Positions 1 to 9,186 of a stretch of 60,707 nt of DNA are shown here, piece by piece. The DNA comes from Thermodesulfobacteriota bacterium (GTDB lineage: Bacteria > Desulfobacterota > DSM-4660 > Desulfatiglandales > Desulfatiglandaceae). Both the position numbers and the translations under genes were made by a program. The stretch is taken from positions 1-60,707 of the forward strand of contig JANQDY010000124.1 in NCBI GenBank assembly GCA_028278625.1, written 5' to 3'. Within the stretch, counting starts at the first letter, position 1; every line of letters starts with the position of its first letter. The notes beneath the pieces were generated by a model. The model was not told where the DNA came from. It saw only the letters and a program-made list of their open reading frames with translations, and ran no database searches.

Positions 1-213
1 TACCGACCTGCAAGCCGGTAAGAAGATACCATGAGTCATCTGATCGAGCTATGGGGGACGAAAGAAGTTAATCTGCCGCGAAGCGGCTTACTTGAACAAA
101 TCGCTCAACCTGACCGGAAAAACTTTGCGGTTTTACGTGAAGGCCTGTGCAGGCTCGAAATTATGATGGCCGGCAGGTTAGCTCACCGTTAGCAGGCAAT
201 ACAGGAGCCAATA

Positions 214-693
214 ATGGCAGGAAAAGAAATACCTATAGCGGCCATTGAACGAAATAGGGCTTGGATCAAGGCGGTCACCAATTCCTTGGGTAAAAGAAAT
301 GACTTGGAACTTTTAAACCTTACTATGAGAGATACAGGTAAGAAATGCGCAACTCAGCTTGTTGAGAAAACCATTGATTATTTTGGACGTAGACCCAAAA
401 CAGTCGATGAACTGATTGAAGCTATGAATAAGCGAAGGCGTGATATCTTAAAAGCTTCCACCTTTTTTGTTAGAGAAGGCAATAAGGTACATTTCAAGTT
501 GGAAAAGTGTAGTTGCGATTTGGTAGAGTCCGGTTTGGCTGAGCCAAATCAGAATTTTTGTCTTTGTTCAGCCGGTATGCTTGAAGGTCTTTTTATGCCT
601 CTTTGTAACGGATCGGTCAAAACAGAGATAATTAAAGCAATAGGCTTAGGGGATGATTGTTGCGAATTCATTATTCATCTCAATGAATGGTGA
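214..693 (+). CDS. Small cysteine-containing protein of unknown function
   Basis: A 159-residue soluble protein. The ATG is chosen because AGGAG (203-207) lies six bases upstream. The N-terminal two thirds look helical and basic. The C-terminal third carries CSCDLV, then FCLCSAG, and ends in a Gly-Asp-x-Cys-Cys-x-Phe-x-Ile pattern. That ending resembles the last strands of V4R-type and DUF6144-like proteins, in which cysteines bind metal or a small molecule, but this likeness is from memory and tentative. No membrane segment or signal peptide is visible. It is separated from the next gene by about 130 bases, so it is probably a single-gene unit. Its function is not recognised. Confidence 0.7.
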   Translation: MAGKEIPIAAIERNRAWIKAVTNSLGKRNDLELLNLTMRDTGKKCATQLVEKTIDYFGRRPKTVDELIEAMNKRRRDILKASTFFVREGNKVHFKLEKCSCDLVESGLAEPNQNFCLCSAGMLEGLFMPLCNGSVKTEIIKAIGLGDDCCEFIIHLNEW

Positions 694-820
694 GATTTGT
701 TAATTTCGTATGTCGGATGTTTCGGATGGCGGTGCGGATGGGGCAGATGGGGTCGGGCTGACCTTGTTACTATAAGATAACATGCTTCCCAATGAAGTCG
801 GTATCGAACTCGAAAACTGA

Positions 821-2788
821 TTGGAGATTTTCAGTTTGAAATCATTGAATTTCTTTATTAATCACTTGCAGACAGGTCATCCGTCGATTCCCCAAAGGGT
901 GTGCATCATTCTTGTCATGTTATGTTTTGTTGCGGTGGGTTGCAGTTTGATAAAGCTGGAAAAAGAAGTAAATAAAGCTTTGGAGGGCACGTGCATCGTC
1001 GGACGTATTCAAGCAAAATGCACTGGAAACGGGCCTGTTATTGTCGCTGCCTACTCCGTGGGTGAAGAAAAAAAGATCGCAAATTATACGGTTTTGCACG
1101 ATTCCGGTGAGTATGAAATCGGGCTTGATAAAGGAGAGTATTACGTCTTTGCGTATAGGGATGAAAACAGCAATTTGGTTTATGATGAAGGTGAAGCCGC
1201 CGGACATTATGGTGAACCAAAATTGGTTGACGCCCGGAAAGTTTATGTCGTTTATGATATTGATATTGTTATTGCTGAAGAGGGGAGAACCATCGAAATA
1301 CCCCCGGGGTTTGAAATTTCATCGGTCAAGCCGAAAAAACTCCGCAGCCGGCAGGCGGGTGCCATAACGGATTTGGATGATGAACGTTTTTCCAGGGAAA
1401 ATGGCGTAAAAGGGTTTTGGGAGCCCGCCTCATTTTTTCAAGAGCTTGGTGGAAACATCGTTTTTCTCGAGGAATATGACCCTGAAAAAACACCTGTTCT
1501 TTTCATACACGGCGCCGGCGGAACTCCCAAATCCTGGAAATATTTTGCTGACAATATGGATAGAACCCGTTTTCAACCATGGTTCTTTTATTATCCGACC
1601 GGACTACGCATCGAGAGTATGTCACACTTGTTGTTTTGGAAATTGGTCAACCTTCAAACCAAATATCAGTTTAACAAAATCTATATTACGGCGCACAGCA
1701 TGGGCGGACTGCTCGCGAAGTCTTTTATCGTAAATAGTGGTCGGCAATTCCCCTATGTGAGGCTTTTTATTTCATTGGCAACACCGTGGGGCGGCGACAG
1801 GATGGCGGAATTCGGTGTCCGGCAATCCCCGGCGGTAATACCGAGTTGGATAGATATGCAACCGGAAAGTGACTTTATCACATCTTTATACAGAATAGAA
1901 ATGCCGGAAGGTGTTAACTTTTATATGTTTTCCGGCCATAGAGGAAGCCGAAACCCCTTCAAATCGAACAATGACGGAACAATCGAGCTGGCCAGTATCC
2001 AGGATTTAAGAGCGCAATCCGAGGCCAAAATGAATTATACCTTTAACGAGGACCACGCAAGTATCCTTAGCAGTAAGGAGGTGTTGGCGCAATACAATAC
2101 CATTCTCAATGAGTTTGATGAAAAACAAAACGCGTCGCTTGATCGATCCGGAGGACACATCAAGGTTAACTTTTCATATGCTTTTGATTATGGCGGCGTA
2201 AGGCCCAGACCTGCGTTCATACTTCTTCACGCCGACACAAAGGAAGCGAAAAGCACCACCTTTTTAAATGACGACGACAATGGCAGGATTCTCGGCCCTT
2301 TTCCTCCCGGGGATTATATCGCAGGCATGGTTACAGCGGCCGCGAAGACAAAGAAAAATTCCGTTTCCGTCTCTGTTGAAAGGGGTAAAACAAGAGAACT
2401 TGAATTCGTCTTTATACCTGATGGAGAGATTCGCGGGGGGGTGACGGCTCCCGTCGATCCGGAAGAGATTGTTGTTGGCTTGCCGGAAATCAGATATCGA
2501 TCGGCCGATAGCGATATCAACATCCAATCGATTACATTGGAAGGCAACGGAATCCATCGGACACTCCGGCAGATCAAGGGTGACGATTTCAAAAATCACC
2601 ATCCCCTTGTGCCCTTTTTATTGCGCGACGATCTCTGTTACAACACATTCTTTGCCTTCTTTGGGTTGCCTGCCGGGGATTACAGACTCGATATTAAAAC
2701 CGAAGGCTATAAAACCGTCGTAAAACACTATTCAGTCATGCCCGGAATACCAAAAGATTTTAGGATTACTGAATTGACGCCTGAGTGA
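821..2788 (+). CDS. Lipoprotein alpha/beta hydrolase (PGAP1/lipase-like)
   Basis: A 655-residue exported protein. A hydrophobic stretch ends in VAVGC near residue 41, which fits a lipobox, so it is probably a lipid-anchored envelope protein. Residues about 225-430 form an alpha/beta hydrolase core: the oxyanion strand motif LFIHGAGGT, the nucleophile elbow AHSMGG with Ser293, and a likely catalytic His412 in NEDHAS. This arrangement matches PGAP1-like and triacylglycerol lipases. The flanking regions (about 50-150 and 440-655) are beta-rich and look like carboxypeptidase-regulatory or Ig-like modules that bind ligand or matrix. The start is uncertain: TTG at 821 gives a long but basic leader, while later starts would lack positive charges before the hydrophobic core. 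Substrate unknown; an esterase or lipase acting outside the inner membrane is the best guess. Confidence 0.75.
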   Translation: MEIFSLKSLNFFINHLQTGHPSIPQRVCIILVMLCFVAVGCSLIKLEKEVNKALEGTCIVGRIQAKCTGNGPVIVAAYSVGEEKKIANYTVLHDSGEYEIGLDKGEYYVFAYRDENSNLVYDEGEAAGHYGEPKLVDARKVYVVYDIDIVIAEEGRTIEIPPGFEISSVKPKKLRSRQAGAITDLDDERFSRENGVKGFWEPASFFQELGGNIVFLEEYDPEKTPVLFIHGAGGTPKSWKYFADNMDRTRFQPWFFYYPTGLRIESMSHLLFWKLVNLQTKYQFNKIYITAHSMGGLLAKSFIVNSGRQFPYVRLFISLATPWGGDRMAEFGVRQSPAVIPSWIDMQPESDFITSLYRIEMPEGVNFYMFSGHRGSRNPFKSNNDGTIELASIQDLRAQSEAKMNYTFNEDHASILSSKEVLAQYNTILNEFDEKQNASLDRSGGHIKVNFSYAFDYGGVRPRPAFILLHADTKEAKSTTFLNDDDNGRILGPFPPGDYIAGMVTAAAKTKKNSVSVSVERGKTRELEFVFIPDGEIRGGVTAPVDPEEIVVGLPEIRYRSADSDINIQSITLEGNGIHRTLRQIKGDDFKNHHPLVPFLLRDDLCYNTFFAFFGLPAGDYRLDIKTEGYKTVVKHYSVMPGIPKDFRITELTPE

Positions 2789-2989
2789 ATCTTTTTGAAT
2801 GATGATAGTTCTGGGGAATTCTGGGGAAATAATACTCAATTCTAAGCTTCCTCCTTAACTCTGACCGGCGTTTCGCTGCCGCTCCACGCCGGCAAATGAG
2901 GCGCCCGTTAAAAGAAAAAAACATCACTAGAGGGAAGAGGGGGGTGGAAAGTTACAATCGTCTTGAATTGAAGCAGATCCGGGGCTTAG

Positions 2990-3035
2990 TTCGAAGGAAT
3001 AAACCACTGGCATGCCAGTGGTTTATTCCTTCGAA
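2990..3035. repeat. 46-bp perfect palindrome
   Basis: Bases 2990-3035 equal their own reverse complement without a mismatch, centred on GCATGC between 3012 and 3013. The arm begins TTCGAAGGAATAAACCACTG. Past one mismatch the symmetry continues for two more pairs. It sits in the 338-base gap 2789-3126, which otherwise shows no gene. No run of T follows directly, so it is not a textbook terminator, though as RNA it would fold into a long hairpin. A second small hairpin (GAAACTT-TTG-AAGTTTC, 3084-3100) lies just before the next gene. It could be a bidirectional transcription stop, a dispersed repeat or the scar of a mobile element. Confidence 0.9.
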
Positions 3036-3126
3036 TTAGGGAGTCAACAAAGCCGCCGATCGCTGGCCGGTTTAAACGACCGTGAAACTTTTGAAGTTTC
3101 ATAAGAGAAGAAAGAAGGAGTGAACA

Positions 3127-3774
3127 TTGAATCTGATCATGTTCGACATAGATGGTACTTTGGTTGATTCCTATGGATTTGATGAAGAGTGTTACTTGAA
3201 AGCAGCGGAGATTGTCCTTGGCTTCAAAATGCCCAAAGATTGGGGGGCGTACAAACATTCTACTGATGCCGGCATTCTTGAGGAAGCGATTGAGAAATAC
3301 AACGTTCCGGGAGATAAAGTCGAAATTCAGAAAAGGTTTAAGGAGGTGTTCATAGGCCTGATCTCGGAATTCATCGAAAGTAATCCAGACAGAGTAAAGG
3401 AAATTGAAGGTGCAAACTGCTTTATCCAATATCTGATCAAGCAAGATAACTGCAGATTGGCTATTGCTACCGGTGGATGGGAAGAGACTGCTAAACTCAA
3501 GCTTAGTGCCGCGGGAATCGATGTTAACGGATGTTCCTTTTCATCTTCATCCGAGTTCCGCTCCAGAGTCGAAATAATGGCGTCAGCGGAGTCCAAGACA
3601 GGCTCCAATGTCCCATTTGAATCAAGAATATATTTCGGGGATGGGCCATGGGACAGGGAGGCCGCAAAACGTTTAAATTACGAATTCATTCTGGTTGGCG
3701 ATAGATTCGAGCATGAAAACCAGATTTTGAATTTTAGGGACATCAGGTCTATTTCAAAGATAATAGCCTTTTGA
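3127..3774 (+). CDS. HAD-superfamily hydrolase
   Basis: A 215-residue phosphatase-like protein. Motif I is FDIDGTL with nucleophile Asp7 and acid/base Asp9. A helical cap follows, then motif II in AIATGG and motif IV in YFGDGPWD. This is the phosphoglycolate-phosphatase type of layout (cap type C1), acting on a small phosphorylated metabolite in the cytosol. The start is TTG at 3127 because GAAGGAG (3114-3120) lies six bases upstream; a later ATG at 3139 would cut off part of the first strand. No neighbour explains the substrate. Confidence 0.85.
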   Translation: MNLIMFDIDGTLVDSYGFDEECYLKAAEIVLGFKMPKDWGAYKHSTDAGILEEAIEKYNVPGDKVEIQKRFKEVFIGLISEFIESNPDRVKEIEGANCFIQYLIKQDNCRLAIATGGWEETAKLKLSAAGIDVNGCSFSSSSEFRSRVEIMASAESKTGSNVPFESRIYFGDGPWDREAAKRLNYEFILVGDRFEHENQILNFRDIRSISKIIAF

Positions 3775-3884
3775 AGGCGTGGCGCCCTTGCAACGGTTGA
3801 GTTCTTCGAATAATGTACATTCGTCGTAATGCAAAGCTCCGCGTGGCCGCACCTGGACCAGTGTTGCGCAACTATGAGGAGGAT

Positions 3885-4208
3885 ATGACTATGCGTTCAT
3901 TGCCGACGATTCAGGGATTCAGAGTACGCGCTGTTCGGGTGCCGATGACCGAACCGCATCAGACATCAAGCGGTGTTATAACCGAATCACCCCTGGTATT
4001 GACGGACATACTCACTGATGCCGGAATCCACGGACATAGTATTGTTTTTACTTACACGCCGACGGCACATTGGCTCGAATATGCTGACTGGTGGAATCCT
4101 ATCCTGGCTGAGCCGTTGCTTGTGGAAAATGGTATGGCGATCATTAGCGATACCTTGGGCACGGGTGTGGAATGGAACGAAGATGCCGTGACTCAATTCT
4201 CGGCTTAA
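3885..4208 (+). pseudogene. Mandelate racemase/muconate-lactonizing enzyme, internal in-frame deletion
   Basis: Reads as 107 residues from ATG 3885, which follows GAGGAGG. The first 60 residues match the N-terminal capping domain of mandelate racemase (VRAVRVPMTEPHQTSSG, then VLTDILTDAG and FTYTP). The last 45 match the extreme C-terminus (TAHWLEYADWWNPILAEP, ending in GTGVEWNEDAV). About 250-260 residues between them are gone, including the Lys/His catalytic residues and all three metal ligands, so it cannot be an active enolase-superfamily enzyme. The joint falls at codons for Thr-Pro-Thr-Ala (4056-4067). Mandelate racemase itself has similar TPxA motifs at both of these places, which suggests deletion between short repeats. 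The reading frame survived, so a small protein may still be made. Confidence 0.8.
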
Positions 4209-4305
4209 ATCTTGTTCGCTAAAAATCCTTCGAATGAAGACATTTATTCGCCAAAGGGCCAACAACAGTCCAAAGTGAAATAATAGAAAACGGAGAATAT
4301 GGAGA

Positions 4306-5484
4306 ATGGGAAATAGACACAAACAATGGAAATGGATGATGCTTCTGCTGGCTCTTGCGGTATGGTGTGCGGGCTGTTCCGACGATGATGATGGTTCCGG
4401 TTCCAATATCTTTTCGAATTTGTTGCCCAGTTTCCACAAAACCCCCGCCAATTCGTTAGAGGCCAGGATAGAGGAACTCAAGCGTCTGTTCCCCGAAAAG
4501 ACCTATGATGAGATTACCAAGGGATCGCGAAACCATCCGGGTTGCGTGGAAGCTGATAACGGGTTGGAATTGGGTCTTCCCGAAGAAAACGGCCAATTGA
4601 TCCCGAACGGGCAATGGTATTATACCTACGAGAATTTGATCCGGGGAATGGCGGAGTGGAAGGAGTTTGCCCAAGAAGGGGATGAAAACACCCGAAAACT
4701 TGAAATCGCGGCGTTTCTGGCAAACATCGCCCAGGAAACCGGTGCAAAAACCGATGAATATGGCGGTCCCGGTTGTTATATACAGGAAGGGCACGGGGGG
4801 TATTGGCGTTCCTGTGAATATGGCGGGTGTAACAATGATCCGGACTGTAGAGGCCTGTGCCCGGGTGGGGCGGGATACTGTGGCAGGGGGCCCCATCAGC
4901 TTTCCTGGAACGTCAATTATAAGGCGTTTGGTGAAGCCATGGGCCTGGGGGATGCGTATCTGAATGATCCCGACGAACTGACCCGGAATCCCGAGATCGG
5001 TATCGCCGGATCCATCTGGTTCTGGGGCCACGCCGCCGGCGATAATCCGGAGAAACCGTTCAAGCCGTCGGCCCATAACGTGTTGGTCGGGAGGTGGGAG
5101 CCCACCGACGCAGACGTGGCATGTGGACGGACAACGGCCAACTTCGGCGTCATCATCAATATCATCAACGGCGGGATCGAATGCGGACCGAACGCCACAA
5201 ATCCGGAAGCAGCCCAAAACCGCGTGGACTATTTGTTGGCGATTGCCGATGCCATGGGAGTGGTTGTACCCGATTCCTTCCCGAACAACTGCTCAGAACA
5301 GCGAAATTTCGCTCAATGTGTTTCCTACCCGGATCCGACGAAGCGCTGTGGGGTGAGCTGGGGAGATGCCAACAGCCGTTGCGGGCGGTGTTGCACTTCA
5401 AATGACGATTGTACGGATGGTGAGCAGTGTTATCAAACCAACAAACCCGAGGAGGGCGGGTTGACATGTTCCTGCGTGGAGTAG
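4306..5484 (+). CDS. Lipoprotein GH19 chitinase with cysteine-rich C-terminal domain
   Basis: A 392-residue secreted lipoprotein: a short basic leader and hydrophobic core end in WCAGC, followed by an Asp-rich linker typical of exported lipoproteins. Residues about 120-320 are a glycoside hydrolase family 19 (class I chitinase) domain. Visible marks are the catalytic Glu in IAQETG, the substrate-cleft motif [20 protein letters not shown], and [11 protein letters not shown]19 enzymes cut beta-1,4 bonds in chitin or related glycans. The C-terminal 65 residues contain about ten cysteines in a pattern beginning [13 protein letters not shown], resembling small hevein-like chitin-binding modules better known from eukaryotes. 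The ATG follows GGAGA at about nine bases. It could release chito-oligosaccharides for use or act on a competitor's wall; no transporter is adjacent. Confidence 0.85.
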   Translation: MGNRHKQWKWMMLLLALAVWCAGCSDDDDGSGSNIFSNLLPSFHKTPANSLEARIEELKRLFPEKTYDEITKGSRNHPGCVEADNGLELGLPEENGQLIPNGQWYYTYENLIRGMAEWKEFAQEGDENTRKLEIAAFLANIAQETGAKTDEYGGPGCYIQEGHGGYWRSCEYGGCNNDPDCRGLCPGGAGYCGRGPHQLSWNVNYKAFGEAMGLGDAYLNDPDELTRNPEIGIAGSIWFWGHAAGDNPEKPFKPSAHNVLVGRWEPTDADVACGRTTANFGVIINIINGGIECGPNATNPEAAQNRVDYLLAIADAMGVVVPDSFPNNCSEQRNFAQCVSYPDPTKRCGVSWGDANSRCGRCCTSNDDCTDGEQCYQTNKPEEGGLTCSCVE

Positions 5485-5777
5485 CCTCCTCTAAAGAAGT
5501 AGAAACCGTTCTTTTCCATGTAGCGAACTAAATCACGTCCTTTGACCGACATGCTCTACACCGTCGCTAGCCACTGATGGGGAACACCGAACCACCCCTT
5601 TACCAATATTTGGACGCAGAAAGTACTTCGATCCCCAGTGAAAAACAAAACAAGTGCCACCGAACGCGAGAAAAGCGCTTGACGCTTTCCCTTATTAGGG
5701 AATACATTTCCGGGCGATTAGGGCGCCAGGTTTGATCGAGGAGAAGTGTCCGAATACTGAAAAGGAACGTTGACAGA

Positions 5778-7535
5778 ATGGAAAACAGCGAATATTTGCG
5801 CAAACTGGCTGATACTGCCTTGGGAAAGCATCCCGCGGATCTCGTGGTCAAAAACGGCCTTTTAATGGATGTTTACACGGGACGCATGGTGCCGCACCGG
5901 AGTGTGGCCATGGTTGATGAGTGGATCGTCTATGTGGGACCCGATGCCCAATACTTGGTGGGCCCGAATACCAGAGTGGTCGATGCGGATGGGCTTGTGA
6001 TCTGCCCCGGGTACATTGACGCCCACACGCATTTGACCAGTTTTTTTAATATCTCCGATTTTCTTTCATATGCCATTCCATCGGGACTTACAACGGTTTT
6101 GACGGAGACCGAGAGTTACGGCTTTGCCTTGGGGGCCGACGGGGTGAAGGCCTTTCTAATGCAAACCGAACCGTGTCCCATCAAAATATATACCGTTGTG
6201 CCGCCCATGATTTCCCTGAGCCCCGCTCTAAAAGATCGAATGATCACCAGGGAACAGTTGGCATCTCTATATGAGGACCCGCGCGTTCTGGGGTTGGGCG
6301 AACCCTTTTGGCAGGGGGTCATTTTGAGCCATAATGAACGGGTGATGGGGCTCATGGCTGAAACACGAAGAAGGGGAAGGTCCCTTCAGGGCCACGCCGC
6401 CGGCGCCTTTGACAGAAAACTTGCGGCCTATGTGTCCACGGGCGTTGAGTCATGTCACGAAGCCATTTCACCGGAGGATGTGCTGAACCGTCTGGAAATG
6501 GGGCTCTACGCCATGATTCGGGAAGGAGACATTCGCCGTGATCTGGAGATTATTCTGCCGCTCAAAGACAAAATCGATTTTCGCCGACTGATTTTGGTGA
6601 CCGACGGCACAAATCCCGATCTTCTGTTGAAAAACGGGTATCTCCAGGACGTGGTTCAAAAGGCGGTGGATTTGGGCATCGATCCAATGGATGCCATACG
6701 GATGGTAACCCTTAATCCGGCGGAGCACCTGGGATTGGATACCTTGACGGGCGGGATTGCGCCGGGTCACCATGGGGATCTTCTGCTGCTGAGGGACGTG
6801 AAGACCATGAAACCTGACATGGTGATTTCAAAAGGTCGGATCGTTGCTGAAAATGGGCATATGAGTGTTTCCCTCCCGGATGGGACCGTTCCCGAACAGC
6901 TTCTTAATACCATCAATGCAAAACCGGTTTCCCCCGTTGATTTGAGAGTTTCCGGATCCCTCGCCAATGAAAAAGGGGAGGTAAGGACCCTCCATATCCA
7001 GCCGGGAGGGTTGGTTTCACGTGAAGGACGCGGAGTTCCGCGGGTTCTAAATGAGGATCTGGCCTCAGATGCGGAAACGGATCTTTTGAAAATCGTTTTC
7101 GTGGAGCGGGTCAGCGGCCGGGGTGAGAGCTTTGTGGGGTTTGTTCGCGGTTGGGGACAGAAACGGGGCGCCGTGGCCACCAGCTTTTGCTGGGATACCG
7201 GCGGCATTGTGGGTATTGGTGAAAATGACGAGGACCTGGCCAAGGCCATTAACCGAGTCATTGAAACCCAGGGAGGAACCGTCCTGTATGAGGGCGGGAG
7301 CCTCAAATCGGAAATTCCTTTTCGGATCGGTGGGTATGTTTCGGAATTGAAAATACCCCGGATTGCCAAACAGCTTGAAGGTTTCCAGAAAGCCGCTGCC
7401 TCGCTGGGCGTATTGCACGAATTTGCCCAGTTGAGCCTGAGCGTGCTCACCACGCCGGCCATCCCCTTTATTCGAATGACGGAAAAAGGGTATTACCGAT
7501 TCAGGGAAAACGATTATGTTGGACTTACACCTTGA
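5778..7535 (+). CDS. ade: Adenine deaminase
   Basis: A 585-residue cytosolic amidohydrolase, normal length for bacterial adenine deaminase, converting adenine to hypoxanthine and ammonia in purine salvage. The first metal motif is PGYIDAHTHL with His83 and His85. Further ligands are expected in LQGHAAG and VESCHEAIS, and an aspartate in LVTDGTNP. The C-terminal half has the ADE-specific region, including SFCWDTGGIVGIGEND. The ATG has only a weak ribosome site (GGAACG). It stands alone: a 293-base gap with no recognisable gene lies upstream and about 90 bases downstream, so it is probably transcribed by itself. Confidence 0.93.
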   Translation: MENSEYLRKLADTALGKHPADLVVKNGLLMDVYTGRMVPHRSVAMVDEWIVYVGPDAQYLVGPNTRVVDADGLVICPGYIDAHTHLTSFFNISDFLSYAIPSGLTTVLTETESYGFALGADGVKAFLMQTEPCPIKIYTVVPPMISLSPALKDRMITREQLASLYEDPRVLGLGEPFWQGVILSHNERVMGLMAETRRRGRSLQGHAAGAFDRKLAAYVSTGVESCHEAISPEDVLNRLEMGLYAMIREGDIRRDLEIILPLKDKIDFRRLILVTDGTNPDLLLKNGYLQDVVQKAVDLGIDPMDAIRMVTLNPAEHLGLDTLTGGIAPGHHGDLLLLRDVKTMKPDMVISKGRIVAENGHMSVSLPDGTVPEQLLNTINAKPVSPVDLRVSGSLANEKGEVRTLHIQPGGLVSREGRGVPRVLNEDLASDAETDLLKIVFVERVSGRGESFVGFVRGWGQKRGAVATSFCWDTGGIVGIGENDEDLAKAINRVIETQGGTVLYEGGSLKSEIPFRIGGYVSELKIPRIAKQLEGFQKAAASLGVLHEFAQLSLSVLTTPAIPFIRMTEKGYYRFRENDYVGLTP

Positions 7536-7621
7536 AAGGCCCAATAGGATGCTTTAACTTTATTCATTTGTGAATCGAAGATTCATCTAGAATTGTCTCT
7601 GATAATTAAGACCGTTTTTTT

Positions 7622-8110
7622 ATGACAGAACGTTTACTGGAAGGGAAGAGAATTCTCGTCGTGGATGATGAGGTGGATGTGCTTGAAACCCTTAAGGATC
7701 TTTTGAGTATGTGCAACCTTGTGGCAGTGTCTCATTTTGAGGATGCTCGCGACCTCCTTGAACGGGAACACCTTGATATGGCGATTCTGGACATCATGGG
7801 GGTTGACGGTTACAAACTTCTCGAAATAGCCAAGGACAAAAATGTGCCGGCCGTCATGCTGACCGCCGATGCTTTAAGCGTCGGCCACACCATCAGGTCT
7901 TTCAAAAACGGTGCCGCATATTACATTCCAAAAGAAGAAATCATCCATATTGAGACCTTTTTGGGGGACATTCTGTTGTCACGGGAAAAAGGGAAAAACC
8001 TGCGGAACAAGTGGCTTGAACGCATGGGATCTTATTACGAAAGGAAGTTCGGACCGGACTGGCAAAGCGAGGACCCGGAATTCTGGGACAATTTTACGTC
8101 CATGACATGA
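7622..8110 (+). CDS. Stand-alone response-regulator receiver protein
   Basis: A 162-residue protein consisting of a CheY-like receiver domain: acidic pocket Asp15-Asp16, phospho-acceptor Asp57 in ILDIMG, the switch Thr in VMLTA, and the conserved Lys in YIPKEE. A short helical tail of about 40 residues follows with no DNA-binding domain, so it must act through a partner. The stop overlaps the start of the next gene (ATGA), which ties it translationally to the RND efflux pair and suggests it senses or tunes that pump. No histidine kinase is adjacent. No clear Shine-Dalgarno precedes the ATG, which follows a run of T. Confidence 0.88.
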   Translation: MTERLLEGKRILVVDDEVDVLETLKDLLSMCNLVAVSHFEDARDLLEREHLDMAILDIMGVDGYKLLEIAKDKNVPAVMLTADALSVGHTIRSFKNGAAYYIPKEEIIHIETFLGDILLSREKGKNLRNKWLERMGSYYERKFGPDWQSEDPEFWDNFTSMT

Positions 8111-9186
8111 AGCTATGGAGAAATCTCTTGATGACATATTTTCTTAGATGGCTGGATTTCTGTCTGCTGCTGCTGTTGCTCTCATTCGTGATGGCCGGAT
8201 GCCAGGGATCGGAGAGCCAGGCCGAACCGGGTAAGACACAGGAACCCGCCAAAGTGGTGAAGGTGGATGTGATTGAAGTGACGCCCGGCCCCATTCACGA
8301 TGTCCTGGTGCTGCCGGGAGAAACAGAGGCGTGGCAGGATGTGACGGTGGCGGCCGATAAAGACGGCCGTGTGGAGTGGATCGGTCCCCGGGAAGGTGAG
8401 AAGGTCAAGAAGGGAGAACTCCTGGCCCGAATAGATGTGTCCGCCCTCAAAACCGTCATTTCACGGGCCGAGGCATCGGCGGATTTGGCCAATGACCTCT
8501 ATAATCGGCGAAAGACCCTCTTTGACCGCGGTATCGTGCACAAGGAGGCCCTTGAGAAGGCCCAAACCGACAAGGCCCTTGCGGAAAGCGATCTTTTAAA
8601 AGCAAAGGTGGAATATGATCGCGGGTTCCCCCACGCCCCCATCGGCGGCATGGTCAATTACCTGCACGTGGATGAGGGAGAATTCGTTAGACGTGGCCAA
8701 TCCATGATCGAACTGGTCAATGTGGATAAGATCAAGATTTATGTGAATGTGCCGGAACTGGACGTGCGATATCTGACCAAAGGCCAGGAAGTGATGGTCA
8801 CGGTGGACGCCTTCCCCGGTCTGAAGTTGAAAGGAACCGTCGATTTTGTGGCTTACAAGGCGGATCCCGCCACCAAGACCTTTCGGGTGAGGGTGTTGAT
8901 TGACAATGCCAATCACGATATCAGACCCGGCATGATCGCTCGTGTCGCTTTTCTGAGACGCATGATCCCCGACGCGGTTTCGGCGCCGCTGTTTGCCATT
9001 CTGGACAAAGGGGGAGAACGGCTTCTTTTTGTGGAAGAGGCAGGCGTTGCCAAAGCGCGGACCATATCCATCGGCGTTATCGAAGGAGATCGGGTTCAGA
9101 TCACCAAGGGATTGAACCCGGGCGACCATCTGATCGTCACCGGTCAGCGGGATGTTGAGGAAGGGATGAAGGTTCAAATCCAATGA
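8107..9186 (+). CDS. RND efflux periplasmic adaptor (membrane fusion protein), lipoprotein
   Basis: A 359-residue adaptor with a signal peptide and lipobox MAGC (Cys32), so it is anchored by lipid in the periplasm. The order is beta-barrel, biotinyl-lipoyl-like halves (GRVEWIGPREGEKVKKGE and APIGGMVNYLHVDEGEFV), a short alpha-hairpin with GIVHKEALEKAQ, then barrel and membrane-proximal domains (PGMIARVAF, ending in GQRDVEEGM). This is the AcrA/MexA-type HlyD family. It links an inner-membrane RND pump to an outer-membrane channel; no TolC-like gene is in the window. It overlaps both neighbours by ATGA. Confidence 0.92.
   Translation: MKLWRNLLMTYFLRWLDFCLLLLLLSFVMAGCQGSESQAEPGKTQEPAKVVKVDVIEVTPGPIHDVLVLPGETEAWQDVTVAADKDGRVEWIGPREGEKVKKGELLARIDVSALKTVISRAEASADLANDLYNRRKTLFDRGIVHKEALEKAQTDKALAESDLLKAKVEYDRGFPHAPIGGMVNYLHVDEGEFVRRGQSMIELVNVDKIKIYVNVPELDVRYLTKGQEVMVTVDAFPGLKLKGTVDFVAYKADPATKTFRVRVLIDNANHDIRPGMIARVAFLRRMIPDAVSAPLFAILDKGGERLLFVEEAGVAKARTISIGVIEGDRVQITKGLNPGDHLIVTGQRDVEEGMKVQIQ

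Noticed and set aside
31..192. Open frame of 53 codons at the start of the window (MSHLIELWGTKEVNLPRSGL and on)
   Set aside because: No good ribosome site and no recognisable protein character; it contains a small hairpin (75-87). It may be the end of a feature cut by the window edge, but nothing supports a gene.
7571..7585. TGAATC-GAA-GATTCA hairpin before the receiver gene
   Set aside because: Six-base stem with no T-tract; too weak to call a terminator or operator.
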